NCBI GenBank assembly: GCA_001873065.1
Contig: MNYM01000014.1
Coordinates: 62,001-126,000, forward strand
Source: Flavobacteriaceae bacterium CG2_30_31_66
GTDB lineage: Bacteria > Bacteroidota > Bacteroidia > Flavobacteriales > Flavobacteriaceae
Direction: 5' to 3'
DNA: 64,000 nucleotides
The notes below the pieces were generated by a model. It searched no databases. It worked only from the letters and a program-made list of their open reading frames with translations, and was not told the DNA's origin. The position numbers were made by a program, and so were the translations under genes. Below are positions 37,218-45,624 of the stretch, piece by piece (within the stretch, counting starts at the first letter, position 1; each line of letters opens with the position of its first letter).

Positions 37218-37258
37218 AAAAACTGCTTTTTTTATAGTAAAAGGGGCAGTTTTTTTTA
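37218..37258 (+). terminator. intrinsic terminator after gapN
   Basis: AAAACTGCTTTTTTT pairs, with some G-U pairs, with AAAAGGGGCAGTTTT around a short loop, followed by a T-run. It lies 24 bases after the gapN stop. Confidence 0.8.
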
Positions 37259-37287
37259 TATTTGTTGAAATAGTAACTGCCTAAAAT

Positions 37288-37893
37288 ATGACTTTTTTTG
37301 ATAAAATAAAATGGACTTTAGGAATTTTAATGGTTTTTGCGTTGATTTTAATCACCAATTTAATAGACAAAAACAATTTTACAAGAGTTAAAGATTCTGT
37401 GGTTTCAATATACGAAGACAGACTTGTTGTGAACGATTTGATTTTTGAAATGTCTAAATTAGTGCAAGAAAAAGAAATGGGAATTGTACTTTCAAATACC
37501 CATTCTAACACAAAAAAAAATAGCTTCATAGATGAAAAAATGAAAGATTTTATTGAAAAATATGAGGCAACAAAATTAACGGTAGAAGAACGAACTGTGT
37601 TCAATAATTTTAAAGACAATATTCAATCATTGTCAAAAATGGAATCTTCCGTTTTTGATAATGATTTTAAAGAAAAAGAAACCAAACTTACTCTCGTTTT
37701 TGAAATTAAGGAAAATTTGTACGATTTAACTAAAATTCAATTAAACGAAGGAAAGAAACAAATGTCTATCAGTCAAAAAGCTATTGATACTGTTGAATTG
37801 TTTTCGCAAATTGAAATTTATTTCCTTGTTTTTTTAGCAATAGTTGTTCAGATTATTGTCATGTATGATCCGAAAAAAGAAAAATTGAAATAA
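37288..37893 (+). CDS. four-helix-bundle (MCP sensor-like) membrane protein without signalling domain
   Basis: 201 aa. One transmembrane helix (about 8-27), a helical periplasmic region (about 28-175), then a second transmembrane helix (about 176-193) and a short basic tail. This equals the ligand-binding half of a chemoreceptor (4HB_MCP type) but lacks HAMP, MA and any kinase domain. It may sense through partners or be a structural relic. No chemotaxis genes are nearby. A TATATTTG box lies at 37257-37264. It converges on the universal stress gene. Confidence 0.7.
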   Translation: MTFFDKIKWTLGILMVFALILITNLIDKNNFTRVKDSVVSIYEDRLVVNDLIFEMSKLVQEKEMGIVLSNTHSNTKKNSFIDEKMKDFIEKYEATKLTVEERTVFNNFKDNIQSLSKMESSVFDNDFKEKETKLTLVFEIKENLYDLTKIQLNEGKKQMSISQKAIDTVELFSQIEIYFLVFLAIVVQIIVMYDPKKEKLK

Positions 37894-37909
37894 CTATTTT
37901 CCAAAAGAT

Positions 37910-38740
37910 TTAAACACGAATTGTCAACATTGGTTTTAGCGCATTTTTGGATAAATTTTTGGTAACACTTGACGAAAATAAATGCGACAATCCACTTCTG
38001 CCATGCGTACTCAATGCAATTAAATCAGCATTGATTTCTTGCAAAAAATTGAGAATTCCTTTTTCGATTGAAATGTCATTATAAATAGTGATGCTGTGTT
38101 TTGGTAATGTAAATTCTTCAACAAAAGTTTTAATTTTTTCTTTTGCTTCAAAAGTACTTTCAAAATTTGAAGGTGTTATTACTTTCAATAAATGAATTTT
38201 ACTATCAAAAATCGTTGCAAATTCAATCAATTTTCTTAAAACCTCTTTTTTATCTTCATTTTTAAAACTCGACGCAAAAACAAGATTTTTAAACTTGAAC
38301 TTTTCATTGTCTTTTTTAACAACCAAAACAGGTTTTTTGGCAGTTCTCACCACTTTTTCGGTATTTGAACCAATAAAAATTTCATCAAAATTAGAATGCC
38401 CTTTTGAACCCATAACAATAAGGTCTGCGTTTATTTTTTCTGCACAAGCCAAAATTCCTTCATAAGGGTTTTGAAATCTTATAGCATGCTGTACATCTTG
38501 TGACTTAGAAAAAAATTGATTTTTAAAATCGAAAATCCGATCTCTGATTTTTCGCAAATACAACATGCTTTCTGGAATGGTATAGCTACTTCTAGAACCC
38601 ATATCTGCCATGCCTGAAGGCAATTCTATAACATGTAAAAGACACACTTTGCTACCTGATTTTTCAGCAATTTTTGCTGCCATTTTACAAGCATATTCCG
38701 ACGATTTTGAAAAATCAATTGGAACTAAAATTTTATCCAT
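37910..38740 (-). CDS. universal stress protein, tandem UspA domains
   Basis: 276 aa, two Usp domains (about 1-145 and 150-276). Both keep ATP-binding-type G-rich loops: VMGSKGHSNFDEIFIGSNTEKV (20-plus residues shown in part) in the first and STHGRSGLSHLF in the second. It is probably a cytoplasmic nucleotide-binding stress protein; its partner is unknown. The gene is alone and divergent from the rimP operon, whose promoter lies 68 bases upstream of its start. Confidence 0.9.
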   Translation of the reverse strand: MDKILVPIDFSKSSEYACKMAAKIAEKSGSKVCLLHVIELPSGMADMGSRSSYTIPESMLYLRKIRDRIFDFKNQFFSKSQDVQHAIRFQNPYEGILACAEKINADLIVMGSKGHSNFDEIFIGSNTEKVVRTAKKPVLVVKKDNEKFKFKNLVFASSFKNEDKKEVLRKLIEFATIFDSKIHLLKVITPSNFESTFEAKEKIKTFVEEFTLPKHSITIYNDISIEKGILNFLQEINADLIALSTHGRSGLSHLFSSSVTKNLSKNALKPMLTIRV

Positions 38741-38807
38741 AAACGGTATTTTTTTAAAAAAAGAATTGCGAATCTAAAAATACAAAAAATATTTGATTTA
38801 TAATCAA

Positions 38808-38838
38808 TTTGGTAAATCATAAACATTTACTATATTTG
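38808..38838 (+). promoter_or_regulatory. flavobacterial sigma-A promoter of rimP-nusA-infB
   Basis: TTTG at 38808-38811 and TATATTTG at 38831-38838 with a 19-base spacer, a perfect match. The spacer itself holds a GTAAAT/ATTTAC inverted repeat (38812-38830). Transcription should begin near 38843, leaving a leader of nearly 90 bases before rimP. Confidence 0.85.
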
Positions 38839-38866
38839 CACCGAAAAATAAGGGAAAACGAGAATG

Positions 38867-38892
38867 AAGGGGACTTAAAGTCTCCTTTTTTT
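38867..38892 (+). terminator. terminator-like hairpin in the rimP-nusA-infB leader
   Basis: AAGGGGACTT (38867-38876) pairs with AAGTCTCCTT (38878-38887), one G-U pair, directly followed by a T-run. It lies about 25 bases after the expected start site and 38 bases before rimP, so most transcripts would stop unless read-through is regulated. Control by NusA or another elongation factor is plausible. Confidence 0.75.
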
Positions 38893-38929
38893 ATATCGAA
38901 ATCCGTTAATTTTTTTCAGAATAAAGTAA

Positions 38930-39403
38930 ATGTTAAAAATGGATCAAGCCAAAGTAAAATATCTAGTTGAGGAGGCTTTAGCAGAAAATGAATCATTATT
39001 TTTGTTAAGTATTTTAGTTTCTGCAAGTAATAAAATTAGTATAGTTGTTGATGGTGATCATGGAGTTCCATTGAGTGAATGCGTTAGAATCAGTAGAAAT
39101 GTAGAACACAATTTGGATAGAGAAACTGAAGATTTTTCATTAGAAGTTTCTACACCTGACATTTCAAAACCCATAAAATTAAAAAGACAGTATCTAAAAA
39201 ACGTCGATAGGATTCTTAATGTAACCACAACTGCTGATGAGGAAATTGAAGGAACTTTAAAAGATGTTACCGATGAAAATATTGTTTTAGTGTGGAGCGC
39301 AAGAGTGCCAAAACTAGAAGGTAAAGGAAAAATGACTGTTGAAAAAACAGCAAATATATTGTACAAAGATATTAAAGAAGCAAAAGTGAAGATTGTATTT
39401 TAA
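38930..39403 (+). CDS. rimP: ribosome maturation factor RimP
   Basis: 157 aa, two-domain RimP fold. The N-terminal domain contains ISIVVDGDHGVPLSECVRISRNVE, and the C-terminal SH3-like domain begins near VDRILNVTTTADEEIEGTL. It helps 30S maturation around the central pseudoknot. Either of two close in-frame ATGs (38930 or 38939) could start it. It is followed by nusA after 12 bases, the common rimP-nusA-infB order. Confidence 0.93.
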   Translation: MLKMDQAKVKYLVEEALAENESLFLLSILVSASNKISIVVDGDHGVPLSECVRISRNVEHNLDRETEDFSLEVSTPDISKPIKLKRQYLKNVDRILNVTTTADEEIEGTLKDVTDENIVLVWSARVPKLEGKGKMTVEKTANILYKDIKEAKVKIVF

Positions 39404-39415
39404 GAAAATTAGGTA

Positions 39416-40669
39416 ATGGAAAATATAGCGTTAATTGAATCGTTTTCTGAATTTAAAGATAACAAAAGTATAGACAGAGTAACATTGATGTCTATTTTAG
39501 AAGAAGTTTTTAGAGCAGCTTTGAAAAGAAAGTTTGGGTCTGATGATAATTTTGATATTATTATCAATCCTGATAAGGGAGATTTAGAAATTTGGAGAAA
39601 TAGAGTAGTAGTAGCAGACGGCTTTTCTGAAGACGATAATGAAGAAATCGAACTAAGTGAAGCAAGAAAAATCGAACCCGATTTTGAAATTGGTGAAGAC
39701 GTTTCTGAAGAGGTAAAACTGATTGATTTAGGTAGAAGAGCCATTTTAGCTTTGCGTCAAAACTTAATTTCGAAAATTTACGAACACGATAGCACCAATA
39801 TTTTTAAACAATTTAAAGATTTAGAAGGCGAATTATACACTGCTGAAGTGCATCACATTCGTCACAATGCAATTATTTTATTAGATGATGATGGTAACGA
39901 AATTGTATTGCCAAAAAGCGAGCAAATTCGTTCAGATTTCTTTAGAAAAGGAGATTCTGTTAGAGGAGTTGTAAAATCAGTTGAGTTAAGAGGAAATAAA
40001 CCTTCAATTATTTTATCAAGAACTTCACCATTATTTTTAACTAAATTATTTGAACAAGAAATTCCGGAAGTTTTTGATGGATTAATTACTGTTGAAGGTG
40101 TTGCAAGAATTCCTGGCGAAAAGGCAAAAGTAGCTGTTGATTCTTATGATGATAGAATAGATCCTGTTGGCGCTTGTGTGGGTGTGAAAGGCTCTAGAAT
40201 CCATGGAATTGTTCGCGAATTAGGAAACGAAAATATCGATGTCATCAACTATACCAAAAATGAACAGTTATACATAGCTAGAGCTTTGAGTCCTGCAAAG
40301 GTGACTTCAATGGAAATAGTATTGTATGAATCTGAAAAAAATGGAAAAAAAGGACGTGTAAAAGTGCTTTTGAAACCAGAAGAAGTCTCAAAAGCTATTG
40401 GAAAAGGTGGTGTAAATATTCGTCTTGCCAGTGAATTAACAGGTTATGAAATTGATGTTCAAAGAGAAGGTGTTGAAGAAGATGTTGAATTAACAGAGTT
40501 TGTTGATGAAATTGAAGGATGGATAATCCAAGAATTAAAAAGTATTGGATTGGATACTGCAAGAAGTGTTTTAGAAACTTCAGTAGCCGAATTGGTAAAA
40601 AGAACTGATTTAGAAGAGGAAACAATCATAGATGTTCAACGAATTTTGAAAGAAGAATTCGAAGATTAA
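39416..40669 (+). CDS. nusA: transcription elongation/termination factor NusA
   Basis: 417 aa. The N-terminal polymerase-binding domain (about 1-125) is followed by S1 (about 130-200, YTAEVHHIRHNAIIL), then KH1 (about 230-290, DPVGACVGVKGSRIHGIV) and KH2 (about 300-370, EEVSKAIGKGGVNIRLAS). It lacks the C-terminal acidic repeats of E. coli NusA, as usual outside Proteobacteria. It sits in an operon with rimP and infB and could regulate its own leader hairpin. The start is the ATG at 39416. Confidence 0.96.
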   Translation: MENIALIESFSEFKDNKSIDRVTLMSILEEVFRAALKRKFGSDDNFDIIINPDKGDLEIWRNRVVVADGFSEDDNEEIELSEARKIEPDFEIGEDVSEEVKLIDLGRRAILALRQNLISKIYEHDSTNIFKQFKDLEGELYTAEVHHIRHNAIILLDDDGNEIVLPKSEQIRSDFFRKGDSVRGVVKSVELRGNKPSIILSRTSPLFLTKLFEQEIPEVFDGLITVEGVARIPGEKAKVAVDSYDDRIDPVGACVGVKGSRIHGIVRELGNENIDVINYTKNEQLYIARALSPAKVTSMEIVLYESEKNGKKGRVKVLLKPEEVSKAIGKGGVNIRLASELTGYEIDVQREGVEEDVELTEFVDEIEGWIIQELKSIGLDTARSVLETSVAELVKRTDLEEETIIDVQRILKEEFED

Positions 40670-40678
40670 TCTAAAAAT

Positions 40679-40703
40679 ATATGCTAACTAAAAGCATATT
40701 TTT
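40679..40703 (+). terminator. weak intercistronic hairpin between nusA and infB
   Basis: ATATGCT (40679-40685) pairs with AGCATAT (40693-40699) around a 7-base loop, followed by TTTT. It covers the upstream ATG at 40681 and may trim transcription or translation between nusA and infB. Confidence 0.4.
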
Positions 40704-40731
40704 GCAAATATTAAAGGTTAAAAAAAAATAT

Positions 40732-43605
40732 ATGTCTGTAGACAAAACAATGAGGCTTAATAGCGTTTTAAGAGAATTAAATATTTCTCTTGATAGAGCT
40801 GTAGAATTTTTAGGTAAACATGGTCATGAAATCGAAGCTAGACCAACTACTAAAATCTCACAGGAAACCTATCAAGTGCTCCTTGATGGCTTTGAAACAG
40901 ATGCTAGCAAAAAAGCAGCATCCAAAGAAGTTGGTGAAGAAAAACGCAAAGAGAAAGAAGCAATTCGTCTTGAATTTGAAGCAAAACAAGAAAAGAAAAG
41001 AGTTGAAGAAGCCAAGAAAGAAGAAGAAGTTTTAAAAGCAAGGGCAGATAGGTTTGAGTTTAAAACAGTTGGCAAAATTGACCTAAATAAATTTTCCAAA
41101 AAGCCAGCAATCAACACTGAAGTTGCAGAAGAAAAAGTGGAAGTTTCAAAAGAAATTATTGAAACGAAACAAGACACAATCGAAACAAAACAACAAGTTA
41201 TAGAAGCAAAAAAAGAAGTTGTTGAAGTAACAAATAAAGTTTTTGAGCTAAAAAAAGAAGTTGTAGAGGCGAAAAAAGAACAATTTGTAAAAGAAGTAAA
41301 AAAACCAGAACAACCAATTGATGAAGCTTTAAGACAAGTTAAAGTTCAAGAAAAAGCTCCTCAAGCTATTGAAAAACCAATTGAAATTACCGCTGAAAAT
41401 GCAGAAGCAATTGTAACCCAATATAAAAAATTAGATGGTCCTAAAATAACAGGACAAACTATTGATTTAAAGCAGTTTGAAAGACCTAAAAAGAAAAAGC
41501 CAGAGGTAAAAAAAGAAACACCTGCTGATGCAAGAAAAAAACGAAAACGCATCACAAAACCAGGAACTACTGCACCTAATTCAAGAACACCACACGAAAA
41601 TACCAGCAGACCAAATCAAGCTGGTCAAAGAGGTCAAGGAAATAGCAGGCCACCAAGTCCTTTTAGACCAAGAGTCACGCAGACTCCAATTAAAAAAGAA
41701 GAGCCTACAGAAGCTGACATCCAAAAGCAAGTAAGAGAAACTTTAGAAAAACTTCAAGGAAAATCTTCAAGAGGTAAAGGAGCAAAATATCGAAGAAATA
41801 AACGTGATGCGCATAGAGAACAATCAGAAGCAGAACAAGAAGCCCAAGCACTTGATAGCAAAATTCTGAAAGTTACTGAATTTGTAACGGTTAATGAAGT
41901 TGCAACAATGATGGATGTTCCTGTAACTCAAATCATTTCCGCATGTATGTCACTCGGAATGATGGTGACCATGAATCAACGTTTAGATGCCGAAACATTG
42001 GTCATTGTAGCTGAAGAATTTGATCATAAAGTAGAATTCGTTGGCGCAGCTGTTGAAGAATCAATAGAAACAGTCAAAGACAACCCTGAAGATTTAATTA
42101 CTCGTGCACCAATTATTACAGTAATGGGGCACGTAGATCATGGAAAAACTTCTTTGTTGGACTTCATCAGAAAAGCGAACGTAATTGACGGCGAAAGTGG
42201 TGGGATTACGCAACACATTGGAGCGTATGCAGTGAAAGTAGGTGATCAAAAAATAGCATTTTTAGATACACCTGGTCACGAAGCATTTACAGCAATGCGT
42301 GCTCGTGGTGCGCAAATTACGGATTTAGTTATTATTGTTGTTGCTGCAGATGATGACGTAATGCCTCAAACCAAAGAAGCAATTTCTCACGCACAAGCTG
42401 CTGGAGTTCCTATTATTTTTGCAATCAACAAGATTGACAAACCAAATGCAAATCCTGATAATGTAAAAACACAATTATCTGCCATGAATTTGTTAATTGA
42501 AGAATGGGGTGGAAAAATTCAATCTCAAGATATTTCAGCAAAAACAGGACAAGGTATTGAGGATTTACTCGAAAAAGTATTGCTAGAAGCTGAGGTTCTA
42601 GAACTCAAAGCAAATCCAAATAAAAATGCAACAGGAACAGTTGTAGAAGCACAATTAGACAAAGGTCGTGGATACGTAACCACCATTTTAGTACAAGCAG
42701 GAACTTTAAAAATTGGCGATTATTTATTGGCTGGAAAAAACAGTGGAAAAGTAAAAGCCATGTTTGATGATAAAGGATTGAAATTGAAAACAGCTGGACC
42801 ATCAACCCCAGTTTCAGTTTTAGGATTGGATGGCGCACCACAAGCAGGTGATAAATTTGTGGTTTTTGATGACGAGCGTGAAGCAAAACAAATTGCCGCA
42901 AAAAGATCACAATTGCAAAGAGAACAATCCGTAAGAACTCAAAAAACATTAACACTTGCCGAAATTGGACGAAGAATTGCTTTGGGAGAATTCAAAGAGT
43001 TAAATATTATTTTGAAAGGAGATGTAGATGGTTCTGTTGAAGCATTAGCAGATTCATTCCAAAAATTATCAACAGAAGAAATTCAAATCAATATTTTGCA
43101 CAAAGGTGTTGGAGCCATTACCGAGAGTGATGTATTATTAGCTACCGCTTCTGACGCAATTATTGTAGGATTCAACGTTCGTCCGCAAGGAAATGCAAGA
43201 ATGATTGCAGATAGAGAAGAAGTCGATATTAGAACATATTCAATTATTTATGACGCAATCAACGACTTGAAAGATGCAATGGAAGGAATGCTTTCACCAG
43301 AAATGAAAGAAGAGATTACTGGTAATGTTGAAATCAGAGAAGTTTATAAAATTTCAAAAATTGGAAATATTGCTGGATGTATGGTAATGTCAGGAAAAAT
43401 ATTCAGAGATTCAAAAATAAGAATCATCAGACATGGAATTGTTTTACATGACGGATACTTATCATCATTAAAACGATTCAAAGATGATGTGAAAGAAGTT
43501 GCAAAAGGCTATGATTGTGGTTTACAAATTAAAAACTACAACGATATTGAAGAAGGTGATGTACTAGAAGCTTATAAAGAATTTGCTGTTAAAAAGAAAC
43601 TTTAA
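40732..43605 (+). CDS. infB: translation initiation factor IF-2
   Basis: 957 aa from the ATG at 40732. An ATG 17 codons upstream opens the frame but lies in the hairpin, and family proteins start at MSVDKTMRLNSVLREL. The N-terminal region (about 1-430) has an IF2_N-like segment, a long Lys/Glu-rich coiled stretch and a basic Arg-rich part. The GTPase domain has GHVDHGKTS, DTPGHEAFTAMRARG and NKID. The C1-C2 region binds fMet-tRNA. It ends at a strong bidirectional terminator. Confidence 0.96.
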   Translation: MSVDKTMRLNSVLRELNISLDRAVEFLGKHGHEIEARPTTKISQETYQVLLDGFETDASKKAASKEVGEEKRKEKEAIRLEFEAKQEKKRVEEAKKEEEVLKARADRFEFKTVGKIDLNKFSKKPAINTEVAEEKVEVSKEIIETKQDTIETKQQVIEAKKEVVEVTNKVFELKKEVVEAKKEQFVKEVKKPEQPIDEALRQVKVQEKAPQAIEKPIEITAENAEAIVTQYKKLDGPKITGQTIDLKQFERPKKKKPEVKKETPADARKKRKRITKPGTTAPNSRTPHENTSRPNQAGQRGQGNSRPPSPFRPRVTQTPIKKEEPTEADIQKQVRETLEKLQGKSSRGKGAKYRRNKRDAHREQSEAEQEAQALDSKILKVTEFVTVNEVATMMDVPVTQIISACMSLGMMVTMNQRLDAETLVIVAEEFDHKVEFVGAAVEESIETVKDNPEDLITRAPIITVMGHVDHGKTSLLDFIRKANVIDGESGGITQHIGAYAVKVGDQKIAFLDTPGHEAFTAMRARGAQITDLVIIVVAADDDVMPQTKEAISHAQAAGVPIIFAINKIDKPNANPDNVKTQLSAMNLLIEEWGGKIQSQDISAKTGQGIEDLLEKVLLEAEVLELKANPNKNATGTVVEAQLDKGRGYVTTILVQAGTLKIGDYLLAGKNSGKVKAMFDDKGLKLKTAGPSTPVSVLGLDGAPQAGDKFVVFDDEREAKQIAAKRSQLQREQSVRTQKTLTLAEIGRRIALGEFKELNIILKGDVDGSVEALADSFQKLSTEEIQINILHKGVGAITESDVLLATASDAIIVGFNVRPQGNARMIADREEVDIRTYSIIYDAINDLKDAMEGMLSPEMKEEITGNVEIREVYKISKIGNIAGCMVMSGKIFRDSKIRIIRHGIVLHDGYLSSLKRFKDDVKEVAKGYDCGLQIKNYNDIEEGDVLEAYKEFAVKKKL

Positions 43606-43616
43606 TATTCCCAAGA

Positions 43617-43650
43617 AAAAAAGCCGAATTTATTAGATTTCGGCTTTTTT
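43617..43650. terminator. bidirectional terminator between infB and SPOR gene
   Basis: AAAAAAGCCGAA (43617-43628) pairs with TTCGGCTTTTTT (43639-43650) around a 10-base loop. It serves infB on plus and the convergent SPOR gene on minus. Confidence 0.9.
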
Positions 43651-43672
43651 AGTTTTACAATTAGATTTACAA

Positions 43673-44041
43673 TTATTTTCCAAGAGAAATCACAATCAGT
43701 CCTGAAAATTGATTTGAGAAATTCATCAATGCTTTATCGGCCTCTAATTTTGTTTTATAGTTTCCAACTTGAACTTTCCAATAAGGCTGATCATAAGTTA
43801 ATTTTGTATATACATCAGGATATGCTGATGAAAACCTGTTTAAAGAGTTTCTTGCGTTGTCTTCTTCACCATAAAAAATTTGAATACGATAACCAAAACC
43901 AACATCCTTATTAAATGCCCTTTTTTTTGCGATTAAATTCTTAACTTGCGAGCTAATATTTGTGTTGTTTTGAGCAGAAATATTGCTCAATCCTAGTACC
44001 ATAAATAATGCAAAAAAATAATAAAAATGAATGCTTTTCAT
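43673..44041 (-). CDS. exported SPOR-domain-like protein
   Basis: 122 aa from the ATG at 44039-44041; the frame extends ten codons upstream to a non-ATG start that would spoil the signal peptide. The signal peptide (about 1-24) ends NISAQ. The mature part is a single SPOR-like repeat domain: YRIQIFYGEEDNARNSLNRF, then YWKVQVGNYKTKLEADKAL. SPOR domains bind denuded peptidoglycan at septa, so a periplasmic wall role is likely. It is a short stand-alone protein, common in this group. Confidence 0.82.
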   Translation of the reverse strand: MKSIHFYYFFALFMVLGLSNISAQNNTNISSQVKNLIAKKRAFNKDVGFGYRIQIFYGEEDNARNSLNRFSSAYPDVYTKLTYDQPYWKVQVGNYKTKLEADKALMNFSNQFSGLIVISLGK

Positions 44042-44235
44042 ATTAGAATGTTTGCGCAAAAGTACTAACAACTCACCAAAAAATATCTTAATAAAATATT
44101 ATTTAGAATTATTATAAATTAATGTTTAGATTCTATTCCTTTTTTAAAATTTGTCAATAAGTACTACTTTTGTGCATCTGATTAAAAAATAGTTTTTAAG
44201 CAAATCATACACGATACTAAAAATAGTCTGTAAAT

Positions 44236-45546
44236 ATGAAAAGTGTAGCATTACACAGTAATCGAACCCTAATTTTTCTTAAGAGTTTTACAATTATTCT
44301 GTTTTTCGCATTTAGCATCACCTCTTATTCGCAAGAGGTTGATGAAGCACGCCAAAAAGAAGGTAAAAATCTTTTCAAATCTCAATGTGCGTCTTGTCAC
44401 AAATTAGAAAAAAAATTGGTAGGGCCTGCTTTGGCAAATGTTGAAGCAAGAAGAAGTAATGAATGGTTGCATAAATGGATCAAAAATAATGCGGAACTGA
44501 GAGCTTCAGGAGATAAAGATGCCATTGCGATTTATGAGGAATATAATGGCGCTGCTATGTCTGCTTTTCCTCAGTTGACAGATCAAAATATTGATGATAT
44601 TTTATATTATACAACAGTTGGAGATCCAAAAGCTGCAGTTGCTGCAGTAGCTGAAAATACTACCATTGTTGCTGGCGGAACAAATTCACCAGCTCCAAGT
44701 TGGTTAATTTATATTCTTGCGGCAGCAATAGTTGTAGCATTCTTGATGATTGCAAGCTTATTAAAACAAGTAAACGAATTAAAAGGGAACAAAGCGCCAA
44801 AATCTACTACCAACATTAAAAGAGATTTAAAAGAACTTTGGTTGGGAATAGCACAAAATACGTTCTTGAAATTTACTTCTGTGATTTTTTTATTATTAAT
44901 CTCAGCTTATATATTTTTCGGAAGTTTATATAAAGTTGGGGTAGATCAAGGATATTCACCTTTGCAACCAATCGCATTTTCACATAAAATTCACTCTGGA
45001 GATAATAAAATAGATTGTCAATATTGTCATTCATCAGCAAAGCACAGTAAACATTCTGGAATTCCATCCGTAAATGTTTGTATGAATTGTCATAAAAATA
45101 TTGCAGAAGTTGCTGAGGGAACTGTGGTAGAATGGGATGGAGAAACTTATGGAAAAGCGGAACTAGATAAAGAAATCGCAAAAATTTATACCGCAGCTGG
45201 TTGGGATGTTGAAAATTTAAAATATACAGGTGATACAAAACCAATCAAGTGGATACGTATTCACAACCTACCTGATTTTGCGTACTTTAACCACTCTCAA
45301 CACGTAACTGTTGGTAAAATTGAATGTCAAAAGTGTCACGGTTCTGTTGAAGAAATGGATGAAATGTATCAATTTTCTCCCCTAACAATGGGATGGTGTA
45401 TCAACTGTCACAGAGAAACAAAGGTTGATTTAAAAGGGACAGAGTATTACGACAAAATTCACAAGGAATTGGCAAATAAATATAATGTTGAACAAGTTAC
45501 CATTGCTCAACTTGGAGGTTTAGAGTGTGGAAAATGTCATTATTAA
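44236..45546 (+). CDS. actA: alternative complex III subunit A (multihaem cytochrome c)
   Basis: 436 aa, periplasmic electron carrier of the quinol:cytochrome c oxidoreductase. A signal peptide (about 1-33) leads to a class I cytochrome c domain with CASCH at 51-55. One transmembrane helix follows (about 155-178), then a second hydrophobic stretch (about 215-235). The C-terminal pentahaem domain has CQYCH, CMNCH, CQKCH, CINCH and CGKCH, so six CxxCH motifs in all. It begins the actABCDEF-coxBA operon. A TACTTTTG -7-like box lies at 44165-44172, without a clear -33 partner. Confidence 0.95.
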   Translation: MKSVALHSNRTLIFLKSFTIILFFAFSITSYSQEVDEARQKEGKNLFKSQCASCHKLEKKLVGPALANVEARRSNEWLHKWIKNNAELRASGDKDAIAIYEEYNGAAMSAFPQLTDQNIDDILYYTTVGDPKAAVAAVAENTTIVAGGTNSPAPSWLIYILAAAIVVAFLMIASLLKQVNELKGNKAPKSTTNIKRDLKELWLGIAQNTFLKFTSVIFLLLISAYIFFGSLYKVGVDQGYSPLQPIAFSHKIHSGDNKIDCQYCHSSAKHSKHSGIPSVNVCMNCHKNIAEVAEGTVVEWDGETYGKAELDKEIAKIYTAAGWDVENLKYTGDTKPIKWIRIHNLPDFAYFNHSQHVTVGKIECQKCHGSVEEMDEMYQFSPLTMGWCINCHRETKVDLKGTEYYDKIHKELANKYNVEQVTIAQLGGLECGKCHY

Positions 45547-45624
45547 ATAATAAATAAAAAATTAATTTTTAGTCGTTAGTTTTTAAACTATGAATAAAAA
45601 TGAAAAACTAATAAATATAAATAA

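Noticed and set aside
40820-41035. Lysine-rich ORFs overlapping the 5' part of infB in other frames.
   Set aside because: They are frame shadows of the repetitive Lys/Glu-coding region of IF-2.
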